NCBI GenBank assembly: GCA_016188915.1
Contig: JACPGU010000004.1
Location: 47,437-111,436 of the forward strand
Length of the DNA: 64,000 nucleotides
Reading direction: 5' to 3'
Origin: Candidatus Microgenomates bacterium
GTDB taxonomy: Bacteria > Patescibacteria > JACPGU01
A program made the position numbers and the translations under genes. Of this stretch, positions 50,530-59,300 are shown piece by piece. Numbering within the stretch: the first letter of the stretch is position 1; every line of letters starts with the position of its first letter. The notes under the pieces were generated by a model, which was not told the origin of the DNA, made no database searches, and was given only the letters and a program-made list of their open reading frames with translations.

Positions 50530-51744
50530 ATGGATCGTTATTCTTATGAAGCAAAAGACAAAATGGGGAAATTGGTCAAAGGCCTGGTGGAGGCTGATAG
50601 TTTTGATGCCGTAGATGATATTCTGCGCTACAACAAATTGACAGCTCTCTCTATCCGCCCCTATATGTCATCGGAAGATAGGATAAAAAATTATTTTCGC
50701 TCTGTTGTCGCGAAGATTCGCCCCAAAGACAAGGCTATTTTTGCCAGACAATTAGCCACAATGATCAATGCCGGCCTACCTCTGATGGAGGCTTTAAGAT
50801 CTTTGTTAAAACAAACTCCAAACAAAAATCTAGTAGCTGTTATTTTGAAAATAATCAGTATGATTGAAAAGGGCAAAAGCTTTTCTTACGCTATAGCTCA
50901 ATTCCCCTTTGTTTTTTCTCCTGTTTTTGTCAGTATGGTCAAAAGCGGCGAGGCTTCGGGTAAAATGGATAAAGTTTTGCTGGATTTGGCCGAACAACTG
51001 GAGAGTGATTACGCCTTACGCTCCAAAATCCGTGGCGCGATGATCTATCCTGCCTTTATTTTGTCGGCGATGTTGGTGGTGGGGGTTTTTGCCATTGTCT
51101 ATATCATTCCTAGCCTGGAAGAAGTTTTCACCGGCGCCGGGGCGAAATTGCCAGCTACCACTTATTTTTTGATCGCGCTGTCACATGCTTTAAGCAATTT
51201 TTGGTATCTTTTTGTACTGGGCATAATTATCATTATAGCTTTTTTGCGCTACCTTATGTCCACTAATACGGGCAAGACTTTTTTGGGCTATATGGCGATG
51301 AAAATACCGGTTTTTGGCAAAATAAACCTGGGGATATATATCGCTCATTTTGCCCGCAATTTGGGGCTTTTGATGGCGGGTGGAGTGCCTATTGTCAAAT
51401 CTTTGAGCATGGTTTCAGAATCAGTGGGTAATATTTTGATAGAAAGAGAAATCAAAGATTATGTGATGCAAGTAGAGCAGGGCATCCCTTTGTCGGAGCC
51501 GGTCGCCAAAAGCAAATATTTCCCGACCCTAGTAGCTTCTATGGTCGCGGTGGGGGAGCAGACGGGGCAGATGGACAAAATCTTAATTAATCTTGCCAAT
51601 ATTTATGAGGAAGAGACGAATAATACCTTGAAAGGCTTAACTTCTCTTTTGGAGCCGGTGATTATGTTGATTATTGGTTTGGGAGTAGCCTTTTTGGTAG
51701 TTTCTATAATTATGCCGATATTCCAGCTGTCTAATGTTTTTTAA
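50530..51744 (+). CDS. pilC: Type IV pilus platform protein PilC
   Basis: 404 residues with two T2SSF domains: the first cytoplasmic part (FARQLATMINAGLPLMEALRSLLKQT) and the second (HFARNLGLLMAGGVPIVKSLSMVSES), each followed by a membrane segment, and a last helix MLIIGLGVAFLVVSIIMPIFQL. It links the ATPases to pilin insertion in the membrane. Confidence 0.95.
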   Translation: MDRYSYEAKDKMGKLVKGLVEADSFDAVDDILRYNKLTALSIRPYMSSEDRIKNYFRSVVAKIRPKDKAIFARQLATMINAGLPLMEALRSLLKQTPNKNLVAVILKIISMIEKGKSFSYAIAQFPFVFSPVFVSMVKSGEASGKMDKVLLDLAEQLESDYALRSKIRGAMIYPAFILSAMLVVGVFAIVYIIPSLEEVFTGAGAKLPATTYFLIALSHALSNFWYLFVLGIIIIIAFLRYLMSTNTGKTFLGYMAMKIPVFGKINLGIYIAHFARNLGLLMAGGVPIVKSLSMVSESVGNILIEREIKDYVMQVEQGIPLSEPVAKSKYFPTLVASMVAVGEQTGQMDKILINLANIYEEETNNTLKGLTSLLEPVIMLIIGLGVAFLVVSIIMPIFQLSNVF

Positions 51745-51776
51745 GATATGTGGATAACTTTTCTTTTATTTTAGGT

Positions 51777-51782
51777 TATAAT
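51777..51782 (+). promoter_or_regulatory. -10 box of the major pilin gene
   Basis: TATAAT about 38 bases before the ATG, with AAAGGAG just before it. The region between pilC and the pilin gene (76 bp) therefore carries a separate promoter, in line with high pilin demand. No convincing -35. Confidence 0.55.
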
Positions 51783-51820
51783 ATCAATAATATAGAAATA
51801 TTTTTCAAAAAGGAGTATCA

Positions 51821-52282
51821 ATGCAAAAAAATCAAAAAGGTTTCACCTTGATTGAACTTTTGGTAGTTATCGCTATCATCGGCGCCTTGGCGGCTATTGG
51901 TCTGACCAATTTTTCTTCCGCCAGAAAAAAATCTCGCGACACCAAAAGAGTAGCCGATATGGATTATGCCTCCAAGGCCCTGGAGCAGTATTTCATGGAT
52001 AATAATACGTATGTTCCAGCGGCTACTTTTGAAGTCGCTATCAATACCACCCTGAAGGACGCGGGCTATACGGAAAGAGATATCAAGGCGGTGTCTTCTG
52101 CCGCTTACCCATATAAATATTGCGTAAGTTCTGATGGTTTGTATTACAAGGTGACTGCCAAATTTGAAAATGCGAACAACCCGGCGTTAACAGAAGATGA
52201 AGGTTCAGACGATACGCTGTATGAAGTAGGCAACGCGACTGGTAGTAACAGTGGTAAAGTAACAGCAGGCGATTGCTCTTAA
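51821..52282 (+). CDS. Major type IV pilin
   Basis: 153 residues with a class III signal KNQKG|FTLIELLVVIAIIGALAAIGL: cleavage before F, E at +5 and a long hydrophobic N-terminal helix. The C-terminal globular part has a pair of Cys (KYCVSSDGLYY, TAGDCS) that can close a D-region loop. It has its own promoter and a hairpin behind it; both match a highly expressed subunit. Confidence 0.92.
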   Translation: MQKNQKGFTLIELLVVIAIIGALAAIGLTNFSSARKKSRDTKRVADMDYASKALEQYFMDNNTYVPAATFEVAINTTLKDAGYTERDIKAVSSAAYPYKYCVSSDGLYYKVTAKFENANNPALTEDEGSDDTLYEVGNATGSNSGKVTAGDCS

Positions 52283-52306
52283 TATCTTTAAGCGATTTGT
52301 ATTTTT

Positions 52307-52339
52307 AAGCAAGGAAAATGCTGGTCATTTTCCTTGCTT
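52307..52339 (+). terminator. Hairpin after the pilin gene
   Basis: AAGCAAGGAAAATG and CATTTTCCTTGCTT form a 14-bp perfect stem with a 5-base loop. Only GATTTA follows, so it may be a processing or stabilising hairpin more than a full stop. Confidence 0.65.
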
Positions 52340-52368
52340 GATTTAATCATCACGATGTCAATTCTCCT

Positions 52369-53172
52369 ATGAATATCTTACTTTTTTTTATCCTAGGCTC
52401 TGTGATGGGGAGTTTTCTTTCGGTGGCGATCAAGAGATTGCCTATTGATGAAACTATCGTCTGGGGTAGGAGTCATTGTTTTTCCTGCCGGACCAAAATA
52501 TTAGCGCGTGATTTGATCCCACTTGCTTCTTTTTTCATTTTGCGCGGGCGTTGCCGAAATTGTCAGCAGAAAATCAGTTATTTTTACCCGTTACTTGAAA
52601 TAATGACCGGGCTTATTTTTGTGGCCGTATATTATCGTTTTTATGATGTTTTGGCGGGATTAAATCTTTACCTTTTTTTTACTTTTTATCTTTTAGCGAT
52701 AATGGCGCTTTTGATTATTTTGTTTACCGACTTTTTTTATTTTTTTGTGCCGGACAGAATAACCGTACCGGCTATTATCATATCTTTGATCTTGAGCTCG
52801 CTTAATATTTTTTTGTCGCCAAAATATGGGACAGATTTTTTTATCTACGCGCCTTTTTGGGGCAATCTTTTGGGTGGCGCGCTGATTGGAGCGGGTTTTT
52901 TTTTCTTATTAGTTTTTTTATCAAAAGAGCGTTGGATGGGCTGGGGAGATGTAAAATTGGGACTTTTTTTAGGTATTATTTTGGGATGGCCACTGATATT
53001 GATAAATCTTTTAGTTGCTTTTATTGCCGGTGGATTTTGGGGCGCTTTTTTAATTATTTTGAAAAAAAAGAAAAAAACAGATGTTTTGCCCTTCGCGCCC
53101 TTTTTGGTCATGGGGTTTTTTATCGCATTTTTTTGGGGTAAATATATTATTCAATGGTACAATGGGGTATAG
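52369..53172 (+). CDS. pilD: Prepilin peptidase / methyltransferase PilD
   Basis: 267 residues, eight membrane helices. Two CxxC pairs in the first cytosolic loop (SHCFSCRTKI ... GRCRNCQQKI) and the aspartyl protease residues in LFTDFFYFFVPDRI and GWGDVKLG (GxGD-type) are intact. It cleaves and methylates the pilins encoded on both sides. Confidence 0.94.
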   Translation: MNILLFFILGSVMGSFLSVAIKRLPIDETIVWGRSHCFSCRTKILARDLIPLASFFILRGRCRNCQQKISYFYPLLEIMTGLIFVAVYYRFYDVLAGLNLYLFFTFYLLAIMALLIILFTDFFYFFVPDRITVPAIIISLILSSLNIFLSPKYGTDFFIYAPFWGNLLGGALIGAGFFFLLVFLSKERWMGWGDVKLGLFLGIILGWPLILINLLVAFIAGGFWGAFLIILKKKKKTDVLPFAPFLVMGFFIAFFWGKYIIQWYNGV

Positions 53173-53190
53173 GTAAGAGGTAAATTAGCA

Positions 53191-53263
53191 CAGGTAAAAG
53201 GTTATAGATAAAAAATAACAGACAGGGAATAGGCTATAGGTTAATGTCAAGTATCATTCGTAA
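53191..53263 (+). repeat. 73-bp intergenic duplicate, copy 1
   Basis: Nearly identical (about two differences in 73 bases) to 54367-54439. Both copies lie just before a pseudopilin gene and are followed by TCGTATATTCG-like filler. Confidence 0.8.
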
Positions 53264-53304
53264 TTCGTATATTCGGTCTTGATTCGTATATTCGTAGTAA
53301 TATT

Positions 53305-53901
53305 ATGTTCAAAACAAACAAAAAAAATGGTTTTACCTTGATAGAAATTTTAGTAGTTATTTCTATTATTATTCTTTTGCTGGGCATTGCCACCCCATCT
53401 TTTCGCACCTATACTTACAATAGCCACATCAGAGATAGCGCCAAAGCTATTCGTTCTCTTTTGTGGGAGGCGCAAGGTTTTTCTCTCGCGCCACGCGATA
53501 CCGAAACGACTAAATACATCGTAGATTTGACCGCGGGCTCAAACATTGCCCCGATTATTATCAAAAAAGCTTACAATGTGGCCAACCCCGCTGTTCCTGG
53601 AACTTTTACGGAAAATATTGATCCCAGCCCCAATCTTTCCTCTGCTAAAATATTTTCCGAAGTGGTGGTGGAAAAAATTAGTTTTTACAAAGCATCTGGA
53701 GGTAGCGCGCTCTCTGCCACCGATACGAGATTTGCTTTTTTGGTTGGCAATAGAACGGGAGGGCAGATAAAAATCACGAGCTCTGTTTCGACAGAAGAGG
53801 CAAATAAAGCGGAGATTATCATAGGCTCGCCTAGAGCAAAATTGAAATACAAAATTACCGTAAGCGCCGCGGCTAATAATATTACTATTATTCGCCAATA
53901 A
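53305..53901 (+). CDS. Pseudopilin / minor pilin
   Basis: 198 residues with a class III signal KKNG|FTLIEILVVISIIILLLGIA and a soluble beta-rich domain. Begins a set of three minor pilins and is 4 bases ahead of the next. They probably form the initiating tip of the pilus. Confidence 0.85.
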   Translation: MFKTNKKNGFTLIEILVVISIIILLLGIATPSFRTYTYNSHIRDSAKAIRSLLWEAQGFSLAPRDTETTKYIVDLTAGSNIAPIIIKKAYNVANPAVPGTFTENIDPSPNLSSAKIFSEVVVEKISFYKASGGSALSATDTRFAFLVGNRTGGQIKITSSVSTEEANKAEIIIGSPRAKLKYKITVSAAANNITIIRQ

Positions 53902-53904
53902 AAT

Positions 53905-54357
53905 ATGTTTGAAACAAAAAAGAAAAATGGATTTGGACTGATAGAGGTTTTGGTTAGCATTGCTATTTTGACGGCGGTGGTTTTGACGCTGAATTTTTTG
54001 GCGCAGATGGCCTATTATAGTTGGGAAAACGCGCAGTACAAAACGGCAGCTTATAATATTATTCAAGACGCGACAGAATATATTCGCAATACTCGCGATC
54101 AGAATGTCGGCACCAGCAATGGGTGGTTTGCCGGTCTTGCTACCCAAGCAGAGATAGAAAAAAATAATGGGCTAATCACAATGCCCTCTGGCTTTACCCG
54201 CGAAATAAAGGTGAGTGATGTGGCCTCTGACATCGTTTATGAAGGTACTGCTTTATCTAAAAAAAAGGTAGAAATAAAAGTTTCGTGGAAAGAAAGGAGA
54301 GGGGAGAGATCCCTTGCCAGCGTTACTTATTTTACCGACTGGAAGAGCAAATACTAG
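53905..54357 (+). CDS. Pseudopilin / minor pilin
   Basis: 150 residues with KKNG|FGLIEVLVSIAILTAVVLTL: Gly-Phe cleavage, E at +5. It is short, similar to PilV/GspI-type minor pilins. Follows its neighbour with a 3-base gap. Confidence 0.83.
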   Translation: MFETKKKNGFGLIEVLVSIAILTAVVLTLNFLAQMAYYSWENAQYKTAAYNIIQDATEYIRNTRDQNVGTSNGWFAGLATQAEIEKNNGLITMPSGFTREIKVSDVASDIVYEGTALSKKKVEIKVSWKERRGERSLASVTYFTDWKSKY

Positions 54358-54366
54358 GGTTAACGC

Positions 54367-54439
54367 AGGTAAAAGGTTATAGATAAAAAATAACAGATAG
54401 GGAATAGGTTATAGGTTAATGTCAAGTATCATTCGTAAA
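54367..54439 (+). repeat. 73-bp intergenic duplicate, copy 2
   Basis: Second copy of the block at 53191-53263; the sequence between the two differs completely, so this is a dispersed, not tandem, duplication. Confidence 0.8.
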
Positions 54440-54476
54440 TTTGTATATTTGTATTCAATTTGTAAATTCGCAGTAT

Positions 54477-55103
54477 ATGCCCAAAACAAACAAAAAAAAT
54501 GGATTTACTTTGATAGAGCTTTTGGTGGCAACGGCTATTTTTGCTACTTTTGTTACGGTCTCATCTAGATTCTTGGTTAATGTGGTGCGGCTAGAACAAA
54601 AAGCCAATGTTTTGCGCCAAACCCAGCAAGACACGCGCTATGTTTTAGAATCCATCATGCGCGAGGCCAAGACGGCTAACGGAGAATTTGACAACAAGAT
54701 ATCGGCTAACGGAAGGCGCAAAATACACGCCTATCAATATGAGCCGTTGACCGGAACGCCGAATAAATTTGTTATTTATACTACTGATTTTACTAATAAT
54801 CAGGTATGGAAAATGGTTTATTCTTGGAGCGGGGGAGTAGTCTCGATAGAAAAATACAAAAAATCTCTTGGGACGATTGGCGCTACCTATGCTTTGGTCT
54901 CGCAGACTCCCTTAAACGATGTTAATTATACCTATGTGGATAAATTTTCTTTTGCCGTAAGCGGGCTGTCTTCTGATTTGAGTTTGCCGCCCAGAGTGGC
55001 TATTACTATTGAAGCTTCCAGCGCGCCGAGCAAAACATCTGATAGCAAAATTTTGCAGGCCAAAACAGTTTTGGTATCTTCGGCAACTTCTCGCAGCTAT
55101 TAA
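54477..55103 (+). CDS. Pseudopilin / minor pilin (PilW-like)
   Basis: 208 residues from ATG 54477 (an upstream start at 54441 falls in the repeat-rich spacer). NKKNG|FTLIELLVATAIFATFVTVSSRFL is the class III signal, followed by RQTQQDTRYVLESIMREAKTA typical of PilW/GspJ-type minor pilins. Last of the pilin run. Confidence 0.85.
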   Translation: MPKTNKKNGFTLIELLVATAIFATFVTVSSRFLVNVVRLEQKANVLRQTQQDTRYVLESIMREAKTANGEFDNKISANGRRKIHAYQYEPLTGTPNKFVIYTTDFTNNQVWKMVYSWSGGVVSIEKYKKSLGTIGATYALVSQTPLNDVNYTYVDKFSFAVSGLSSDLSLPPRVAITIEASSAPSKTSDSKILQAKTVLVSSATSRSY

Positions 55104-55105
55104 AT

Positions 55106-55140
55106 ATGAATTATGAATTATGAATCGTGAATTATGAATA
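55106..55140 (+). repeat. Heptamer array (ATGAATT type), five units
   Basis: ATGAATT, ATGAATT, ATGAATC, GTGAATT, ATGAATA: five successive 7-base units. The fifth supplies the ATG of the four-helix-bundle gene. The same unit in reverse orientation is found on the other side of that gene. Confidence 0.8.
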
Positions 55141-55526
55141 GTTCAAAAGACAAAATAAAATCTTTTACCGATCTTAATGCATGGAAAGAAGCGCATAAAT
55201 TGGTGTTAATGGTTTACAGAATAACAAAAAAAATTCCGTCAGAAGAATTGTTTTGTCTAACGAGTCAAATCAGAAGGGCAACTATATCTATAACTTCCAA
55301 TATCGCAGAGGGATTTAGCAGAAATTTCAATAAAGAAAAAGCGCAATTTTATACTGTAGCATTGGGGTCCTTGACTGAATTGCAGAATCAAATTTTAGCT
55401 GCTCGAGATATAGGCTATATACCAAAAGAAGATTTCACTTTAATGGCTGATCAAACGATAGTGGTGAGTAAGCTCATAAACGGGCTAATCAAATCTACTC
55501 GCAATAACATAATTCATAACTCATAA
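55134..55526 (+). CDS. Four-helix-bundle protein (S23 / 23S rRNA IVS-protein family)
   Basis: 130 residues of the TIGR02436-like family: FTDLNAWKEAHKLVLMVYRIT, a central LTSQIRRATISITSNIAEGFSRN and a C-terminal helix; these form a pentameric four-helix bundle, often encoded within 23S rRNA intervening sequences, and related to Avd of diversity-generating retroelements. Here it stands free between pilins and RNase H. Its start codon is part of a heptamer array, and the inverted array follows its stop and overlaps the next start. The role of stand-alone copies is unknown. Confidence 0.9.
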   Translation: MNSSKDKIKSFTDLNAWKEAHKLVLMVYRITKKIPSEELFCLTSQIRRATISITSNIAEGFSRNFNKEKAQFYTVALGSLTELQNQILAARDIGYIPKEDFTLMADQTIVVSKLINGLIKSTRNNIIHNS

Positions 55527-55543
55527 TTCATGATTCATCATTT
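55509..55543 (-). repeat. Heptamer array (ATAATTC type), inverted orientation
   Basis: ATAATTC, ATAACTC, ATAATTC, ATGATTC, ATCATTT: five units, the complement of the array at 55106-55140. The fourth unit contains the ATG of the RNase H gene. Confidence 0.8.
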
Positions 55544-55925
55544 ATATTCCGATGGAGGATCTAGGGGCAATCCGGGCAAAGCGGCGGGCGCTTTTGTTAT
55601 TAAAAAAGATGAAAAAATAGTGGCGGAGGGCAGTATTTTTTTAGGCACAGCGACCAATAATAAGGCTGAATACGCTGGATTGATTTTGGGCCTGGAAAAA
55701 CTTTCCAGTCTCACCAAGGGGGAGGTGAGATGTTTTTTGGACAGCGAATTGGTGGTGAAGCAATTAAAAGGCGAATATCGGATCAAAGACGAGGGGCTAA
55801 AACCGCTTTTTGCCAAAGTCGTTCAGCTAAAAAATAATTTTGAAAAAATAACCTTCACCCATATCAGAAGAGAAAAAAATAAAGAAGCAGATTTTTTAGT
55901 GAATAAAGAATTGGATAATAATTAG
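55530..55925 (+). CDS. Ribonuclease HI-like protein
   Basis: 131 residues with the RNase H fold: D8 and GG in YSDGGSRGNPG, E47 in NKAEYAGLILGL, D70 in FLDSELVVKQLKGEY and a final D near residue 120 (NKEADFLVNKE). These are the DEDD metal ligands. Length fits the short RnhA/YpdQ-like group. It removes RNA from RNA-DNA hybrids. Its first codons come from the heptamer array. Confidence 0.9.
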   Translation: MIHHLYSDGGSRGNPGKAAGAFVIKKDEKIVAEGSIFLGTATNNKAEYAGLILGLEKLSSLTKGEVRCFLDSELVVKQLKGEYRIKDEGLKPLFAKVVQLKNNFEKITFTHIRREKNKEADFLVNKELDNN

Positions 55926-55929
55926 CTTT

Positions 55930-56325
55930 ATGAGTAGAAAAATTATTTTTGTTATCGTGAGCCTAATTTTAATCCTTTCCATCGGCTTGCCCTACGCTAT
56001 GCCCTATCTGGAAGATTTGCAAACTGATGTGGAAGAAACAGCCGATACTTTGGAGGAGAGAAAGCAGAAGAGCGAAAAAACAGCGGAGCAAAAAGGGCTG
56101 GAAGGGACAGTGCGTAAACTGGAAGCCTCTATCTATCAGCAGGGAACGCATTATTTGGAGGCAGATGGAATAACACTAGCTCTTTTGGAGTCTAGCTCGG
56201 GCATAAATTTGGATAGATATATTGGCAGAAACATTGTTGTTTATGGCACGCCTCGCCAGACAGTAGAGGGCGACGGGGTGATTATTGATGTAGAAAGGGT
56301 AATCTCTCCTAACGTCGAACGTTAG
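55930..56325 (+). CDS. Membrane-anchored exported protein
   Basis: 131 residues: a membrane helix (about 5-24), a coiled coil (about 30-65, EETADTLEERKQKSEKTAEQ) and a C-terminal OB-like strand region (LDRYIGRNIVVYGTPRQTVEGDGVIID). No firm family. The last codons lie in a perfect hairpin (CTCCTAACG/CGTTAGGAG, about 56307-56332), which may end the transcript. Confidence 0.7.
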   Translation: MSRKIIFVIVSLILILSIGLPYAMPYLEDLQTDVEETADTLEERKQKSEKTAEQKGLEGTVRKLEASIYQQGTHYLEADGITLALLESSSGINLDRYIGRNIVVYGTPRQTVEGDGVIIDVERVISPNVER

Positions 56326-56332
56326 GAGATTT
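56307..56332 (+). terminator. Hairpin across the stop codon of the exported protein gene
   Basis: TCTCCTAACG-TCGAA-CGTTAGGAGA; only a short ATTTA follows. It could be a terminator or a stabilising element. Confidence 0.5.
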
Positions 56333-56352
56333 ACGTTGGCCCCTAAACGCTG

Positions 56353-56358
56353 TATAAT
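56353..56358 (+). promoter_or_regulatory. -10 box of the UvrD-like gene
   Basis: TATAAT ends 6 bases before the ATG at 56365, so the RNA would start at or next to the start codon: a leaderless mRNA, as for murA and tyrS. Confidence 0.6.
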
Positions 56359-56364
56359 ATAGCC

Positions 56365-59300
56365 ATGCAAGCCGATGAAATCTTGAAGGGGCTCAACCCC
56401 GAGCAGAGAGAGGCCGTAGTGTATAACGACGGACCACTTTTGATTGTGGCAGGAGCGGGGACGGGGAAAACAGGCGTTATTACTGCCAAAATAGCTTATT
56501 TAGTAGCGGAGAAAAAAGCCAAAGCATCGGAAATTTTGGCTCTTACTTTTACCAAAAAAGCGGCTTACGAGATGGAAGAAAGGGTGGACATTCTCCTGCC
56601 CTATGGCTACAACGATGTCAAAATTGCCACCTTCCACTCCTTTGCCGAAGAATTTTTGCGGGAAAATGCTTATTCTTTAGGGTTTTCTACTAATTTTCAA
56701 TTGCTCTCCGATACGGCGCAAGTGATGTTTATAAGAGAGCATATTTTTGATTTTGACCTGAAACGCTACCGGCCGTTGTCCGACCCGACTTATTTTATCC
56801 GTGACCTTTTGAAGCTTTTTTCTCGCGCTAAAGATGAGCTGATTACACCACAATCTTACGTTGATTACGCGGACAAACTGCGGATAGAAGCGGACAATAG
56901 TGGAGACAGAGCCTTGATTGAAGGAGCGGAAAAACAGCAAGAGCTTGCTCGTGCTTACGCGACCTATCAGCAATTGATGCTTTCTGGCGGTAAAATGGAT
57001 TTTGGCGATTTGGTTTTTGTTCTAATTGGCGCCCTAAAATCAAGTCCATCTTTGCTCTCGCGTTTGCAGGAAAAATACAAATATATTTTGGTAGATGAAT
57101 TTCAAGATACCAATTATGGTCAAAATGAATTGCTCAAAGTTTTGACTGTGGTAAATCCTAATAGCCAAAAAAATCTGCAATCTAAAATCATCAATCTGCA
57201 ATCTCCCATAATCACCGTGGTTGGTGATGACGATCAATCTATTTACAAATTTCGCGGAGCATCGGTGTCTAATATTTTGGATTTTGAAAAATCTTGGCCG
57301 AATGTCAAAAGGATAGTTCTGACAAAAAATTATCGTTCTACGCAGGCGATATTGGACAGCAGCTACAGGCTTATTCAAAATAATAATCCCGACAGGTTGG
57401 AGGCAAAATATAATATTGAGAAAAAAATTACAGCCGAACTAGGAGGATTTGGCGAAAAGCCCATGTTATTTAGCCTGGATACGGAAAGCGATGAAGCGAT
57501 GAAAATAGCCGAAGAAATCTCGACTGTCTTCAAATCTCAGAAAACGCCAATTGCTTATAGTGATTTTGCTATTTTGGTTCGCTCCAATAGCCAGGCGATA
57601 CCTTTCATTAATGCTTTGTCGTCCAAAAAAATACCTTTTGTTTTTTCTGGCTCGGAAGGATTATTCCGCCGTAATATCATCAAAAATCTAATTGCTTTTT
57701 TGTCTATTCTTGTCAATCCGAACGACAATTTGGCGCTGTTCAACCTCCTGGTTTCAGAAATTTTTGGTGTTGATTTTGACAAACTCTCCGTTATTTTGCA
57801 CAAGGCCAGGTCACAGAATATCGCGCTGGAAGAATATTTGAGAAAAGAAAAATCTCTAACGTTCGACGCTGGGAGAATAGGGGAGATTCTGGAAATTTTA
57901 GATAAATTCAGAAAAAAGAGTGTAGCCAAAAATACCGGCGAGATTCTCTACGAATTTTTACAAGATTCAGGACTACTCAAAAAACTTTCAACTGAAGAAA
58001 AGGCAGGATCTATTGAGGCGGGAGAAAAAATCATCGCCATCGCCCATTTTTTTGATCGGGTCAAATCCTATCAGGATGCCAATTTGGACGATAGTATCCA
58101 AAAATTCATGGAATATCTAAATCTTTTACTTGAAATCGGAGAGGATGCCAAAGACGATACTACGGATCCTTCCTATGAAGGAGTGAGGATTTTGACTATG
58201 CACAAGGCCAAGGGGCTAGAATTTGATTATGTTTTTTTGGTTGGACTGGTGGAAGATAGAGTGCCTTCTCGCAGGAGGTCTGATCAATTGGATCTGCCGG
58301 AAGGTTTGATCAGGGAAATTTTGCCGGAAGGAGACAGTCATATTCAGGAAGAACGCCGGCTTTTTTATGTGGCGATGACCAGAGCCAAGAAAAAACTTTA
58401 TTTCTCAACAGCGAAAGACTACGGTGGCAAAAGAACGAAAAAAATCAGTCGTTTTGTTATTGAAGCGATAGGGGAGAGCAGTATTCCGAAGGAAATGCTG
58501 AAATCATCAGCGATAGAAAAAATAGCGCAATTCCAACCACCGGCCGAGCCCTTGTATTCTACCAGCTTAAAAATCCGCGAGGGGAAACTTCGCCTCTCTC
58601 GTGCCGAAGTGGACGACTATCTGACTTGTCCCAGGAAATATAAATATATTCACATCACGCCGATTCGCTTGATGACCGATCCGCGCGTTATTTTTGGTCG
58701 GGCGGTGCATAAAGTTCTAGAAGAATACTACAAGGCCGAATTGGCCTTGAAATCTCAAATCAGCCTGCCGGCCCGCTTCGCCCAAGCTCCAGCGAGGCGA
58801 GCAGGCAGGTCAAATATCAAATCTCAAAAATTGGGTGCGGTTGCGCCATTGACCATAGACCAATTGCTAGAAATTTATCGACAGAATTGGTCATCAGAAG
58901 GGTTTTTGTCCGCCGAGCATGAGAAACAAAGATTTGACCAAGGAATAGAAGTAATCAAAAAATTTGTCCACTCTTATTCCAAGATATTTAATGTCCGGGA
59001 AGTGGAGAAAAAATTTACATTTACGCTGGACGATATTATAATAGAAGGAAGGATAGACATATTAGAGGAGCCGGAGAAAGGTAAAATTCGCATCGTTGAT
59101 TTCAAAACTTCCAATATAGATAGCGAGGAAAAAGCCGAAAAAAGAGCCAAAGACAGCATTCAACTAGCCATTTACGCCTTGGCCGTGGAAGAAAATGATG
59201 GTAAAATGCCGGACGAAGTGGGGCTATTTTTCTTAGAATCGGGGATTCTCGGCACGGCGATACCATCCGAGAAAACAATAGAAAAAACCAAAGAAAATAT

